49,091 nucleotides of DNA from Aeriscardovia sp. (GCA_017632945.1 JAGBQH010000011.1:1-49091); one strand, 5' to 3'. Numbered from the stretch's first letter, positions 35,824 to 45,891 are shown. Notes: generated from the letters alone by a model not told the origin. Program-made: numbers and translations.

Positions 35824-35838
35824 TAGTATTGCTTACTA
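35824..35838 (-). promoter_or_regulatory. Inverted repeat upstream of nadE, candidate operator
   Basis: TAGTA-N5-TACTA lies in the gap between the helicase stop and nadE, with two flanking bases on each side also matching after a one-base mismatch. It overlaps a TATAGT -10-like box. Whether it is a NAD-regulator site is untested. Confidence 0.35.
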
Positions 35839-35858
35839 TATAACAAAAAAGTCAGCGA

Positions 35859-38339
35859 TTAATTTCCAAATTCTTCAAACGGGACGAAGGAATAATTCGT
35901 GAATACGGCCTGTCCTTCAGACAAAGATGCGCTGCAATCCAGATCGGCGCAGATGGACCAGTCCATATCCCCCTCGCTGTCCTTTACTATCTGCCTGCAA
36001 TGCCAAAAGCCGTCAAGAGATGCGGTGGGCTCTATTAAGAAATACTTGTCGCTCCTGGCGTCTTGGGAGATGTCTACCGATTCGTGCTGTGAATAAAACT
36101 CGTCCAGGGCTTCATCCCATGCCCTCACTCCCATTCCCCAGCTTCCGTCCATTTCTCCCAGCTCTTCAAACTTGTCGGAGGCTATGAGTTCTACCCTCCT
36201 AAACAAGGCATTTCTGGCCATGAGGACAAGGCCCTTCCTTTGGGTCATCCAATCCTTTTCTTCTTCCGCTTCCTGGGGTTCTGCCTCCCCCTGGTGTGCT
36301 AGGCTCCCCTCCTGCGCCCATTCGTCAAGGAGGCTAGAATCCACTCCATCTATCAGGAGGCCCAGCCACGAAGAAATCTCGGCCAAGTGGGGGGTGTAGT
36401 ACTCGTCTGGAATGGTATGGACCAGCACTTTCCATGCATCCGAAAGATACCTGAGCAAAATGCCCTCCACACGGGATATGGAGTAGCGTGAAATGTACTC
36501 GTTGAAGTTGGAGCAGGTTTCAATCATGTCCCTGAGGATGGATTTGGGACTTAGAGAATAGTCCTGGGCCCAGGGCATTTCTCTTTTATACTCTTCAAAG
36601 CTCTCTTCAAGCTCGCTTTCCAAGGGCTTAGGGTAAGTTATGTCCTCAATTCTTTCCATCCTCTCTTCCCATTCGATCCCCTCTGCCTTCATTTCGGCTA
36701 TGGCTTCGTCTCTGGCTTTTCTCTCCTGGGCCCTTAGGATCGCATCCGGATCTTCCAAAATAGATTCCACAACTGAGATCAGATCCAGTTCATAGGAGGG
36801 AGAATCTTGATTCAAAAGGGGGAGGGCCGAAAAGAGGAAGGGGGAGAGAGGCTCGTTTAGGGCAAAATTGTCCGGGACATCGATTGTGGTCGAGTACGAT
36901 CCGTCAGTTGAAAGCACGATTACCCCGCTCTCTATGAGGGCGGAAAAAATGTCGTCGCTTTGAAGAAGGAGGCGACTTTTTTGAAGCTCGGTTTGGGCGG
37001 AAGAAGCTATCAACTGCGCCAGTCTTTCTTTGGCGTTCCCTCCCTGTACAACCTCTGCCAGGGCCATGGAGTGACTGACTTTCAGGTGCGGTATAAGGGT
37101 TTCGCTGGGAGAAGAGGCGAGCTTTTCAAAAGTGTTTTTATCCCAGCTGGGCCCCTGTGGAGCAGCGCCCTTCCTTTTCTTCTTCCCGCCTTTTTCTTTG
37201 CCTTCCTTGGCTTCGATTTCATCGGGGGGAGCCTGGCAAACTACGAGGCCCTCTTTATCAAATCCGCTCCGGCCTGCGCGCCCTGCAATTTGACGAAATT
37301 CCCTGACTTTGAGCCTGCGATCTTTTACCCCGTCCCATTTGGAAAGGGAGGTAAAAACCACGGTATGGATAGGGACGTTGATCCCCACTCCGAGGGTATC
37401 TGTGCCGCATATTAAAGGAAGCTTCCCGCTTTGAGCGAGCTGCTCTATAAGGCGGCGGTACCTGGGGAGCATACCTGCGTGGTGCACTCCCACCCCTGCC
37501 GAAAGAAGGCGCTTTAAAGTCTTTCCGAAGGAAGTGGTGAATTTAAAGTCCCTTATGGCTTCTTTTACCTTTTCACGCCTTTCCTTTGAAACTATCCCAA
37601 AGTTCACTAAAGACTCCGCATCCTTTAGAGCAGCTTCCTGGGAAGTGTGAACGATGTAGACGGGGTCCAAATGTTTTGAAACAAGATCGCTTGCGATCTC
37701 CTGTATGGGTTCGGCTTCGTATTGGTACTCTAGAGGAACGGGCCTTGGAGCATCGGCTATGTACTCGATTTGCCGATTTGTAGTGCGCTTCAGGGTAGAA
37801 ATGATAGAAGAGGGATCGCCCAATGTGGCACTCATAAGAAGAAACTGGGCCTCGGGCATATCCAAAAGGGGGACCTGCCATGCCCAGCCCCTCTGCGCGT
37901 CTCCATAGTAGTGAGCCTCATCCATCACAACGCAGCAGTTTCCCTCGGCCTGGGCCCGCAAAGACTGGTTGGCCAAAATTTCTGCCGTGCAGAAAATAAT
38001 TGGGGCCGCAGGGTCTATGGAAGTGTCTCCAGTAAGCATTCCCACAAACCCTTTTCCAAAGATCGAAAGGCCCTCAAAGAATTTCTCATTTACAAGAGCC
38101 TTTATAGGAGCTGTGTAGTAGGTCTTTCTTCCTTGGCAGAGCGCCTGGAACATAAACCCGTAGGCAACCAGGGACTTGCCCGAACCCGTGGGGGTGGTCA
38201 GGAGCAGGTGAGAATCGGAAAGCAGGGAGATGAGGGCTCTTTCCTGGTGTTCCCATGGGCTTTTTCCCCCCAGTTTTACCCATTCCAGGTATCTATCTAA
38301 AATCTCCTCTTCGTCAAACTTCTCTCCCTTCAGGGGCAA
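35859..38339 (-). CDS. DEAD/DEAH superfamily 2 RNA helicase (DUF3516 type)
   Basis: 826 residues. The Ski2-like helicase core has motif I TPTGSGKS (residues 49-56), APIKALVNEK (Ia), MDEAHYYGD (II, DEAH), MSATLGDP (III) and REFRQIAGRAGRSGF (VI). After about residue 400 a Lys-rich linker and a long mainly helical region match the DUF3516 C-terminal domain found in actinobacterial helicases. It probably acts in RNA turnover. The start is TTG at 38339 without a clear ribosome binding site, 22 nt after aspS; no nearby ATG or GTG is in frame. Confidence 0.9.
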   Translation of the reverse strand: MPLKGEKFDEEEILDRYLEWVKLGGKSPWEHQERALISLLSDSHLLLTTPTGSGKSLVAYGFMFQALCQGRKTYYTAPIKALVNEKFFEGLSIFGKGFVGMLTGDTSIDPAAPIIFCTAEILANQSLRAQAEGNCCVVMDEAHYYGDAQRGWAWQVPLLDMPEAQFLLMSATLGDPSSIISTLKRTTNRQIEYIADAPRPVPLEYQYEAEPIQEIASDLVSKHLDPVYIVHTSQEAALKDAESLVNFGIVSKERREKVKEAIRDFKFTTSFGKTLKRLLSAGVGVHHAGMLPRYRRLIEQLAQSGKLPLICGTDTLGVGINVPIHTVVFTSLSKWDGVKDRRLKVREFRQIAGRAGRSGFDKEGLVVCQAPPDEIEAKEGKEKGGKKKRKGAAPQGPSWDKNTFEKLASSPSETLIPHLKVSHSMALAEVVQGGNAKERLAQLIASSAQTELQKSRLLLQSDDIFSALIESGVIVLSTDGSYSTTIDVPDNFALNEPLSPFLFSALPLLNQDSPSYELDLISVVESILEDPDAILRAQERKARDEAIAEMKAEGIEWEERMERIEDITYPKPLESELEESFEEYKREMPWAQDYSLSPKSILRDMIETCSNFNEYISRYSISRVEGILLRYLSDAWKVLVHTIPDEYYTPHLAEISSWLGLLIDGVDSSLLDEWAQEGSLAHQGEAEPQEAEEEKDWMTQRKGLVLMARNALFRRVELIASDKFEELGEMDGSWGMGVRAWDEALDEFYSQHESVDISQDARSDKYFLIEPTASLDGFWHCRQIVKDSEGDMDWSICADLDCSASLSEGQAVFTNYSFVPFEEFGN

Positions 38340-38361
38340 AAAATAGGAGAGTTTTTCCGCC

Positions 38362-40143
38362 TCACTGCTCGTAATCTACCCCTGCCTCTTTTCTCTGGAG
38401 GGCTGTGATGGAAGAGGGGGCGCCGGTGAGCAGATCTTTTCCTGCCCCAAACTTCGGGAAGGCTATAACCTCCCTAATCGTGTCTTTGCCCGTTAGGAGC
38501 TCTACACACCTATCCCATCCAAAAGCTATTCCCGCGCAAGGAGGAGTGCCGTACTTTAGAGCTTCAAGGAGAAAGCCAAACTTTTCTTGCGCCTCTTTCT
38601 TGCCAATTCCGAGTACGTTGAACACTCTTTGCTGCACATCTTGATCATGGATCCTGACCGAGCCTCCCCCGATCTCATTTCCGTTGCACACCATGTCGTA
38701 GGCATCGGAAAGAACCGATCCCGGGTCTTTATCGAAAGTGTCTAAGAACTCCTCTTTAGGCATAGTGAAAGGATGGTGCTCGCTGGTCCATGCGCCTTCG
38801 CCCACGGGCGCGTCCCCTTCGCTCTTAGCCTCGCTCGCCTTTTTGAAGAGGGGGAAGTCTACTACCCAGAGGAACTTGTATTCCTTTGGATCGTACATAT
38901 GGCACCTTTTTGCAATCTCCAGCCTTACCGCTCCAAGAAGTTTTTGGCTAGCTGTTTTCTCGCCTGCCGCAAAGAAGAGGGCGTCTCCGTCTTTTGCCCC
39001 GGAAGCGGCCATAATCCCAGCCCTCTCCTCTTCGGAGATATTTTTCGCCACGGGCCCAAGAAGCTCTCCGTCTCTGAAAACTATATAGGCCAGGCCCTTA
39101 GCCCCCTTCTGCTTTGCCCAATCCTGCCATGCATCAAACTGGCGCCTGGGAAGAGAGGCTCCGCCGGGGTAGAGGACGGCGCCTACATAGGGAGCCTGGA
39201 AGACCCTGAAGGGTGTGGACTTAAAGAAGTCAGTCAGGTCTTTTAATTTATTTCCAAAGCGGATATCGGGCTTGTCGGATCCGTACTCGTCCATGGCCTG
39301 TTTCCATGACATCTGCTCTAGGGTGCCAATGTCTATGTCTCCTACGGCCCACACTTTCCTCATTACAGCCTCGGCCATGGCCATAACGTCTTCCTTGCCG
39401 GCGTATCCCATTTCAATATCGAGCTGGGTAAATTCGGGCTGGCGGTCCGCTCTGAAGTCTTCATCGCGGTAGCATCTGGCGAACTGGTAGTACCTTTCCA
39501 CCCCGCCTATCATCAAAAGCTGCTTTAAAAGCTGGGGGGACTGGGGAAGGGCGTACCAGTTGCCGGGAGAAAGGCGCGCAGGCACAAGAAAGTCCCTCGC
39601 GCCTTCGGGGGTGGACTTAATAAGGGTTGGGGTTTCCACTTCCATAAAGCCCATGGAATCTAGGGCTTCCCTTGCAGCTTTAGCCATGTCGGAGCGGGTC
39701 CTAAGCACCTTGCGCATGGAAGCTCTGCGCAAATCGAGGTAGCGGTAGCGAAGCCTCGTCTCTTCGGAAGGAAGGTTCAACTCCCCGCTGTTTTCAAGGG
39801 AGGTAGAGACCTGGAAGGGGAGGGTGGCGGCCTCGGAAACTATCTGAATCTTAGAGGCTTCCACTTCTACTTCGCCGTTGGCAAGCTTTGAATTTTCTTC
39901 CCCTTCGGGCCTTTTTCTCACCTTGCCTTCCACTTGTATCACGTCTTCGACTTTAATTCCGCGCGCCTGCTGTTCATCGTTAATTACAACCTGCACCAGG
40001 CCCGAGGCGTCTCTCAGATCTATAAAGGTGACTCCTCCGTGATCGCGGATCCTGTCCACCCAGCCTATAAGGTGCACGCAGGAACCTAACATGCTTTTGT
40101 CGATTTCGCTCACTGAATGCGAGCGGTAATGGGTGCTAGTCAC
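38362..40143 (-). CDS. aspS: Aspartyl-tRNA synthetase, probably non-discriminating
   Basis: A class II synthetase. The anticodon-binding OB-fold is near the N-terminus and its loop reads [19 protein letters not shown]. Motif 2 ([20 protein letters not shown]) and motif 3 ([15 protein letters not shown]) follow, and the GAD insert of the bacterial type lies between. His35 followed by Gly is the pattern of enzymes that also charge tRNA-Asn with Asp, so the GatCAB route for Asn-tRNA is likely. 593 residues. The start is GTG at 40143 with GGAGGAG. It lies 16 nt after hisS. Confidence 0.96.
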   Translation of the reverse strand: MTSTHYRSHSVSEIDKSMLGSCVHLIGWVDRIRDHGGVTFIDLRDASGLVQVVINDEQQARGIKVEDVIQVEGKVRKRPEGEENSKLANGEVEVEASKIQIVSEAATLPFQVSTSLENSGELNLPSEETRLRYRYLDLRRASMRKVLRTRSDMAKAAREALDSMGFMEVETPTLIKSTPEGARDFLVPARLSPGNWYALPQSPQLLKQLLMIGGVERYYQFARCYRDEDFRADRQPEFTQLDIEMGYAGKEDVMAMAEAVMRKVWAVGDIDIGTLEQMSWKQAMDEYGSDKPDIRFGNKLKDLTDFFKSTPFRVFQAPYVGAVLYPGGASLPRRQFDAWQDWAKQKGAKGLAYIVFRDGELLGPVAKNISEEERAGIMAASGAKDGDALFFAAGEKTASQKLLGAVRLEIAKRCHMYDPKEYKFLWVVDFPLFKKASEAKSEGDAPVGEGAWTSEHHPFTMPKEEFLDTFDKDPGSVLSDAYDMVCNGNEIGGGSVRIHDQDVQQRVFNVLGIGKKEAQEKFGFLLEALKYGTPPCAGIAFGWDRCVELLTGKDTIREVIAFPKFGAGKDLLTGAPSSITALQRKEAGVDYEQ

Positions 40144-40159
40144 AACTCCTCCTGTCTTT

Positions 40160-41494
40160 CTATTCCCTCACAATGATATCCGCAGCGTACCTTGGATCTG
40201 GCTCCCATGAAAGCGGATCGGCTTTCGATTGCTCTCCGGAGCGTATGTCTTTAACTTCAGATCCCTGGCTTGTGACAAACCATACGTAGGGGATAAGAAG
40301 CTTGTCTGCCCTTTTTATTTGAGAGCCTATCTTGGCAGAAGTTGGAGAAACTTCACAGGCAATCTTTCGCCCTCGCAAAATCTTTGCCACTTCGTCGCTT
40401 CTCCACCTCTCTTCTTCATTCCACACGCTCACCAATACCATGGCCGGGGAGATTCTGCCGGCCCCTACTTTGCTAAAGAGGTATGAAAGGAGGCGGGAAA
40501 CCCCTATGCTCATCCCCACTCCGGGGTATGACTGCTTTTGGGTCTTTATAAGCCTCTCGTACCTACCTCCAGAGCAAATGGAGCCCAGAAGTGGATTGTC
40601 GTCAAGGAACGTCTCGTATACGCATCCGGTGTAGTAATCCAGTCCCCGGGCTATAGAGCAGTCTATGCAGGCCCCTTCAAAGCCTGCACGACGCAGGGCG
40701 GAAAGGACCAGCTCGGCATCCTTTATGCCCTCCAGCATCAAACTCTTCTCCTCGCCCCCTTTGCTTATATTCCAGCGGGCGCAGATTTTTTCAATCTCTT
40801 CCTCAAAAGCCAAAGGATCTTTTTCTTTAATTTGAGCCAATTCTATGCAGGCCCGGCTTTTTTCTTCTCCTACAACTTCCCTTAAGATCTCCTCGGTCTT
40901 TTCAGGCCCCAATTTATCTATCTTGTCTATACGCCTGAGCGTCTCTTCTATTTCTTCTATCCCCAGGGCCCTGTAAAACCCTTCGGAAAGTTTGCGGTTG
41001 TTGATGTGCATGGAAAATGATCCAAGTCCCAAAGGAGAGAGGGATTTTAGGGTGTCACACATCGCCATTGGCACTTCGTACTCAAAATGAGAAGGAAGCT
41101 CCCCTTGGGAGACGATATCTATGTCGGCCTGGTAAAACTCGCGGTACCTTCCGTTTTGAGGCCTTTCCCCTCTCCATACCTTCTGTATTTGGTAGCGCCT
41201 GAAAGGAAATACCAGTTCCCCTCTTCTTTCAAGCACGTACCTAGACAGCGGAAGAGTGAGGTCGAAGTGGAGGCCGAGGTTTTCTTCTCCGCTTCCCTCT
41301 TTGGAAAGTCTGTAAATTTCCTTTCCATCGCCTTTTTTGATGAGGCTTTCGTAAGATTCCACGCCGCAGGTTTCTATATTTATAAATCCATGAAGCCTGA
41401 AGCTTTCCTCTATTTTCTCTATAACCCTTTTTTCTATAATTCTTTGCTCGGGCGACCACTCGGGAAAACCCGATATAGAGTAGGAAGTTGGCAT
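40160..41494 (-). CDS. hisS: Histidyl-tRNA synthetase
   Basis: A class II synthetase with motif 2 [20 protein letters not shown], the HisA signature [15 protein letters not shown] and an anticodon-binding domain at the C-terminus. 444 residues. The ATG at 41494 has no Shine-Dalgarno sequence but a TAATAT box ends exactly six bases before it, so the mRNA is probably leaderless. It is first in hisS-aspS-helicase and divergent from the DUF349 gene. Confidence 0.96.
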   Translation of the reverse strand: MPTSYSISGFPEWSPEQRIIEKRVIEKIEESFRLHGFINIETCGVESYESLIKKGDGKEIYRLSKEGSGEENLGLHFDLTLPLSRYVLERRGELVFPFRRYQIQKVWRGERPQNGRYREFYQADIDIVSQGELPSHFEYEVPMAMCDTLKSLSPLGLGSFSMHINNRKLSEGFYRALGIEEIEETLRRIDKIDKLGPEKTEEILREVVGEEKSRACIELAQIKEKDPLAFEEEIEKICARWNISKGGEEKSLMLEGIKDAELVLSALRRAGFEGACIDCSIARGLDYYTGCVYETFLDDNPLLGSICSGGRYERLIKTQKQSYPGVGMSIGVSRLLSYLFSKVGAGRISPAMVLVSVWNEEERWRSDEVAKILRGRKIACEVSPTSAKIGSQIKRADKLLIPYVWFVTSQGSEVKDIRSGEQSKADPLSWEPDPRYAADIIVRE

Positions 41495-41500
41495 ATCTAT

Positions 41501-41506
41501 ATATTA
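41501..41506 (-). promoter_or_regulatory. -10 box of a leaderless hisS promoter
   Basis: TAATAT (41506-41501 on the minus strand) is followed by six bases and then the hisS ATG. A convincing -35 is not visible, as is common for such promoters. Confidence 0.45.
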
Positions 41507-41591
41507 AGCAGGCATTCATATAAGAATCGGGCAGCTTTTAGAAATCTCAAAGTCTTTAGATGAAAAAAGGGCGTCGTTTCACCATTTTCTT

Positions 41592-41597
41592 TATAAT
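41592..41597 (+). promoter_or_regulatory. -10 box upstream of the DUF349 gene
   Basis: A consensus TATAAT about 38 nt before the ATG at 41636. The -35 is weak. Confidence 0.4.
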
Positions 41598-41635
41598 GGG
41601 AGGTATATCGTCTTCCCAATCAACAAGGAGCAAAT

Positions 41636-42973
41636 ATGAACGCGCCTGATAAATCCGATGAAACGCAAGTTTCTTCCACGCCGAGTCCGGCTCAGGTAGC
41701 AAAACAGGCCGCATCTTCAGCCCTCCACTTCTCTCCCGAAGCCATTAAGGACGCTGAAAAGTGGGGCCGCGTGGAAGGAGAAACGGTTTACGTAGACGAT
41801 GGAGGCGAAAACAGGGAAGTGGGTCCCGCCAGCTCCCCGGACCCCCTGGTTTTTTACGCTTCAAGGTATCTTAGGCTGATGGATAAAATCAAGACTTTCT
41901 CTTCATCTTTAGATGAAGGGGAGCTTAAGAACCGCGATATTTTTGCCAAGCTTAAAGAATTGTCGGCAGCTGTAAAAGATCCTAAAGCAGTAGGCGATAT
42001 GCAGGCTTTGCGCAGCGCGTTCGAGTCTGTAAAGGCCAAGGCCGATTCTGTAATTGAGGCAAACAGGCAGAAATATTCTGAAGCTATAGCGAAAAGCGTC
42101 GCAGCCCACCAAAAGATAGTAGAAGAGGCAGAAGGGCTCGTCTCTTCTATCGGCAGCTCCACAAACTGGAAGCAAATGAGCCAGCAGTTCCAAGATCTCT
42201 TTGAAGAGTGGAAGGCGGCCCAGTCATCTGATGTCAAGGGAGCCAACAAGGAAGTAGAGGCTCTTTGGACGCGCTTTGCGGCAGCCAGATCGGAATTTAA
42301 CCGCAAGCGCAAAGAATGGGTAAAGGCCAAAATCGCCAAGAAGAATGAGGCCAAGGCCGCAAAAGAAAAGATAGTGGAAAAGGCAGAAGCGCTTTCCTCT
42401 TCGACCGACTGGGCCGCTGGCTCCAAGGCCTATGGAAAGCTTATGGATGAATGGAAAAAAGCGGGAAGAGCTTCTAGGGAAGACGACGATGCCTTATGGG
42501 AGAGGTTTAAAGCCGCTTCCGACCGCTTCTACAGTTCTAGAGACAGACAAGGGGAAGAAATGGAAGAAGATGAGAAAAAGAACCTGGAAGCTAAAAGAGA
42601 GCTCCTGGAGAAGGCCGAAAAGCTGGTGCCCATCAAGTCAACCGACGATATAAAGGAAGTAAAGCGCAAGCTTGAAGCCATAGAGAAAGAATGGGATTCA
42701 ATAGGGAAAGTGCCCAGAGCCGAAGTCCGCAGATGCGAGGAAAGGCTTAAGAAAGTCGAAGACCAGGTAGAAGCTAGCGAAAGAATGGAGTGGAAGAGGA
42801 CCGATCCTCGTCCTGCAGAGAGAAAGCAGCTTCTAATCAACCAGCTGACGGCCAAGATAAAGATGCTAGACGAAGACATCAGCAAGGCCCAGGGAGACGA
42901 AAAGAACAAGCTGGAAGAGGAAAAGAAGGAAAAGGAAGTGTGGCTTAAGACCCTTCAGGATATGAAGGATTAA
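41636..42973 (+). CDS. DUF349 repeat protein
   Basis: 445 residues, highly charged and almost entirely helical. It contains several copies of a ~70-residue DUF349-type unit: W-x-x-x-S-x-x-F/Y-x-x-L-x-x-E/D-W-K-x-A/S-x-x, as in NWKQMSQQFQDLFEEWKAAQ and DWAAGSKAYGKLMDEWKKAG, then ALWERFKAASDRFYSSRD. The end is a coiled coil (AKIKMLDEDISKAQGDEKN). Actinobacterial homologues are common; the function is unknown to me. The start has AAGGAG. Its TAA overlaps the relA stop (TTAA). Confidence 0.85.
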   Translation: MNAPDKSDETQVSSTPSPAQVAKQAASSALHFSPEAIKDAEKWGRVEGETVYVDDGGENREVGPASSPDPLVFYASRYLRLMDKIKTFSSSLDEGELKNRDIFAKLKELSAAVKDPKAVGDMQALRSAFESVKAKADSVIEANRQKYSEAIAKSVAAHQKIVEEAEGLVSSIGSSTNWKQMSQQFQDLFEEWKAAQSSDVKGANKEVEALWTRFAAARSEFNRKRKEWVKAKIAKKNEAKAAKEKIVEKAEALSSSTDWAAGSKAYGKLMDEWKKAGRASREDDDALWERFKAASDRFYSSRDRQGEEMEEDEKKNLEAKRELLEKAEKLVPIKSTDDIKEVKRKLEAIEKEWDSIGKVPRAEVRRCEERLKKVEDQVEASERMEWKRTDPRPAERKQLLINQLTAKIKMLDEDISKAQGDEKNKLEEEKKEKEVWLKTLQDMKD

Positions 42974-45138
42974 CCTCCAACTCTCTTAACTTCTATCACT
43001 CCCTCGACTTGTTCGAGGGATTTTATTACTAAATCCAGTTGTGAGCAGTCTTTGAATTTAAAGGAAAAATAGGCCGAAACCAAATTGGCTTCCACCTTTT
43101 GCCTGGAAGAAGACAAGTCTATACAGGCGTTCGAGATGGCCACGGAAAGATCTACCAAAAGAGCCTGGCGATCTATGGCCAGAACCTCAATCTCCGCTTC
43201 AAATTCCCCCCTCTCCCCCTTCCACTGGGCGTCTACAATTTTCTCGGGACTCTCTTCGCTTAGCTTTATAAATTCAGGGCAACGGGTAGAGTGGATACGC
43301 ACTCCCCGGCAGTTTGTAACAAAGCCCGCTATGAGGTCTCCCGGAACCGGTTTGCAGCATTTGGCCAGGTCTATCCTTTCCTCCTTTTTCACCCCCTTTA
43401 CTGTGACGCAGTACTTTTCCGATTCGCTCCCTTCCCCTCCTATTTTGCTTCCAAGAGTTGCCTTAGACACATCACAACAGGTTACTTTCCCGCTTCTCAC
43501 TGCGCAGTAAAGCTGCTCAAGAGTATGAAAGCCTAGAAGATAAGAAGCCTGGGCCAAGGCAGGGGTGGAAAAAGGGACCTTATGTTCCAAAAGGTAGGCT
43601 AGGAGAGTTTTTTTGCCCTCTCTTGCGATTTCAAGGTTTTTTTCCTTTGACAGGAATCTCTTTATCTTATTTTTAGCTTTGGGAGTGACTACAAGGGAAA
43701 GCCATTCATAAGAGGGTCCGGAGGTCTCCGGCGGCGCGGTTAAAATTTCCACGCAGTCTCCGGATTTTAATTTGGAAGAGAGGCTTGAAGGAATCCCATT
43801 GATTTTAGCCCCTACGGCTCTGTTTCCGATTTCAGTGTGAACGGCGTAAGCAAAATCCAGAGGGCAAGCTCCTTCGGGAAGGAAGATAGTCTTTCCTTTA
43901 GGGGTAAAAGTAGAAATTTCTTCTGAAGTCAGATCGCTTTTGAGGGCGGGAAGGATTTCCGAGGGATCTTGAAGATCTTTTACCCAGTTCGCCATTCTTC
44001 CGACCCATTCGGGCGATCTGAAATCCTCCTCTTCCTTGTATTTCCAGTGGGCGGCTATGCCGTATTCATCTTCCCTGTGCATTTCTTTAGTTCGAATCTG
44101 AATCTCTATCTCTTGCCCCCCGTCTCCCAAAATGGTGGTGTGCAGGGACTGATAGAAATTAGATTTGGGCATGGCTATATAGTCTTTAAAGCGCCCTGGA
44201 ACGGGAAGCCATTTTTCATGAATAATGCCTAGAGCCCGATAGCAATCTTGAGGAGAATCTACAAGAACCCTTATCCCTACAAAATCGTAAATCCTGTCGA
44301 AATTCTTTTTAAGAAGCACAATTTTTCTATAGATACTAAAGTAGCTTTTAAGCCTTCCGGTGATAACGGCCTTTATGCCATATGATTTCAGAGCCATCTT
44401 TACCTCTTCCATCATATTTTTAAGGTATTCATCCCTTACCCCGGCTCTGGCGCCCACCATTTCTACAACTTTTTTGTAAATTCTGGGATCCAGATATTTG
44501 AAAGAAAGCTCCTCTAGCTCTGACTTGACCATCCCCATGCCCAGCCGGTCTGCCAAAGGCACGTAGATATCAAGGGTCTCCCCGGCCTTTTTAGCAGCTT
44601 TTTGGGGGGGCATAAAACGCCATGTCCTGGCATTGTAAAGGCGGTCGGCAAGCTTTACGACGCCCACTCTCACATCCTGCTGCATGGCCAAAATCAGCTT
44701 CCTTATGGTCTCGGCATTTGAAAGCTCCTTAGTGATTAAGGAAAGCTTTGTAACTCCTTCCACAAGAGATGCAGTTTCTCCAAAGTCCCTTCTGCATTCT
44801 TCCAATGAGTAGTCAGTGTCTTCTACAGTATCGTGAAGAAGGCCGGCCATCACCACCTGGCGATCGGAACCTAAATCGGCCAGAATTTGAGCCACGCCCA
44901 GAGGATGGGATATGTAAGGCTCGCCTGAAGCTCGAAATTGGCCTTCGTGCTTTTCTTTAGCTATTTGCCATGCTCGCTCTATGGGCCCCAGTTCATCTTT
45001 GGGATGGTGGAAGGAAAAGGCTCTTAAAACGGGGGCGAGCAAATCAAAGGGATCTTGGGAAATCTCAGCTCCCAAAGCCTTGGAAGGCGAGAAGGACTTT
45101 ATAGGCAGCTTTTTCAAGCTAAACCCCGGTAGAACCAA
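42970..45138 (-). CDS. relA: Bifunctional (p)ppGpp synthetase/hydrolase, RSH family
   Basis: Makes and degrades (p)ppGpp in the stringent response. The HD hydrolase domain has YISHPLGVAQILADLG and AGLLHDTVEDT. The synthetase has GRLKSYFSIYRKIVLL, RIYDFVGIRVLV and AMPKSNFYQSLHTTILG. A TGS domain (FTPKGKTIFLPEGACPLDF) and a C-terminal ACT domain follow. The longest frame starts at TTG 45138, inside dut by 20 nt; the TTG at 45117, right after the dut stop, is as good a candidate. Last gene of DUF4193-dut-relA. Confidence 0.96.
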   Translation of the reverse strand: MVLPGFSLKKLPIKSFSPSKALGAEISQDPFDLLAPVLRAFSFHHPKDELGPIERAWQIAKEKHEGQFRASGEPYISHPLGVAQILADLGSDRQVVMAGLLHDTVEDTDYSLEECRRDFGETASLVEGVTKLSLITKELSNAETIRKLILAMQQDVRVGVVKLADRLYNARTWRFMPPQKAAKKAGETLDIYVPLADRLGMGMVKSELEELSFKYLDPRIYKKVVEMVGARAGVRDEYLKNMMEEVKMALKSYGIKAVITGRLKSYFSIYRKIVLLKKNFDRIYDFVGIRVLVDSPQDCYRALGIIHEKWLPVPGRFKDYIAMPKSNFYQSLHTTILGDGGQEIEIQIRTKEMHREDEYGIAAHWKYKEEEDFRSPEWVGRMANWVKDLQDPSEILPALKSDLTSEEISTFTPKGKTIFLPEGACPLDFAYAVHTEIGNRAVGAKINGIPSSLSSKLKSGDCVEILTAPPETSGPSYEWLSLVVTPKAKNKIKRFLSKEKNLEIAREGKKTLLAYLLEHKVPFSTPALAQASYLLGFHTLEQLYCAVRSGKVTCCDVSKATLGSKIGGEGSESEKYCVTVKGVKKEERIDLAKCCKPVPGDLIAGFVTNCRGVRIHSTRCPEFIKLSEESPEKIVDAQWKGERGEFEAEIEVLAIDRQALLVDLSVAISNACIDLSSSRQKVEANLVSAYFSFKFKDCSQLDLVIKSLEQVEGVIEVKRVGG

Positions 45139-45553
45139 ACCCTTCTTCTCCCCTGTCGGAGGGAGGAAGGGTCAAGGAAGGCAAAAATTTTATTTTTTCA
45201 GCCCTTACGGCCATAAACTGGGCAATTCTCTCCCCACGGGAAAAGGATTGCCTTTCTTTGGAAAAGTTAATGAGGGCTACCTTAATCTCTCCCCGGTAGC
45301 CACTATCTATAAGCCCGGGAGCGTTTAGCACTGTCACTCCCCTCTTCAAGGAAATTCCGGACCTTGGAAGGACCAAACCGGCCCAATCTTGTGGAAGCGC
45401 TATCTTAATGCCGCAGGAAATTGCCTTTCTTTCCATGGACTCTAAAGAAAAATCTTCGCTGCACCTAAGATCTACAGCTGCATCCGTCGGATGGGCGTAA
45501 GAAGGAAGGAGATCTTCACATCCCTGCAGGGCAATAATTTCAATTTCTACCAT
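45119..45553 (-). CDS. dut: dUTP pyrophosphatase
   Basis: Dut splits dUTP to dUMP and PPi, which keeps uracil out of DNA and supplies ThyA. All five motifs are present in 144 residues: DAAVDLR (1), LPRSGIS (2), GLIDSGYRGEIKVAL (3), GERIAQFM (4) and RGEEGFGSTG (5). It begins six bases after the DUF4193 gene. Confidence 0.97.
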   Translation of the reverse strand: MVEIEIIALQGCEDLLPSYAHPTDAAVDLRCSEDFSLESMERKAISCGIKIALPQDWAGLVLPRSGISLKRGVTVLNAPGLIDSGYRGEIKVALINFSKERQSFSRGERIAQFMAVRAEKIKFLPSLTLPPSDRGEEGFGSTGV

Positions 45554-45559
45554 TTTCGC

Positions 45560-45856
45560 TTACGCGCACTCTTTGCATATCGGTTTCTTACCGTCCATTT
45601 TGGCAAGCTGGCTTTTATGCTTTACCAGATAGCACAAAGAGCACACAAATTCGTCCTCCTGTACCGGCATGGCGGCAGGGAGAGCCTCCTTTTCTTCTTC
45701 CCTCTCTTCCCCGCTCTCACTGGGCAGATCCGCTTCTTTGGCTAGCATTTGCTCATCTTCGTCTATCTCGTCTTCGTCATATTCAGAGATGGGGGCCGCG
45801 GCTATAAATTCATCAGTTTGTTCGGGATAAAGATCCAAATCGTCCTGAGACAACAT
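45560..45856 (-). CDS. DUF4193 zinc-ribbon protein
   Basis: 98 residues. An acidic, Glu/Asp-rich N-terminal half is followed by the domain VCSLCYLVKHKSQLAKMDGK and PICKECA, with Cys72, Cys75, Cys94 and Cys97 forming a zinc-ribbon-like set. DUF4193 proteins are actinobacterial and have no firm function I know. The ATG follows AGGAGG with only two bases between. First of the operon with dut and relA, divergent from sepH. Confidence 0.88.
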   Translation of the reverse strand: MLSQDDLDLYPEQTDEFIAAAPISEYDEDEIDEDEQMLAKEADLPSESGEEREEEKEALPAAMPVQEDEFVCSLCYLVKHKSQLAKMDGKKPICKECA

Positions 45857-45891
45857 GTCCTCCTAAAATGTATATCCAACTAAATGTTTTA

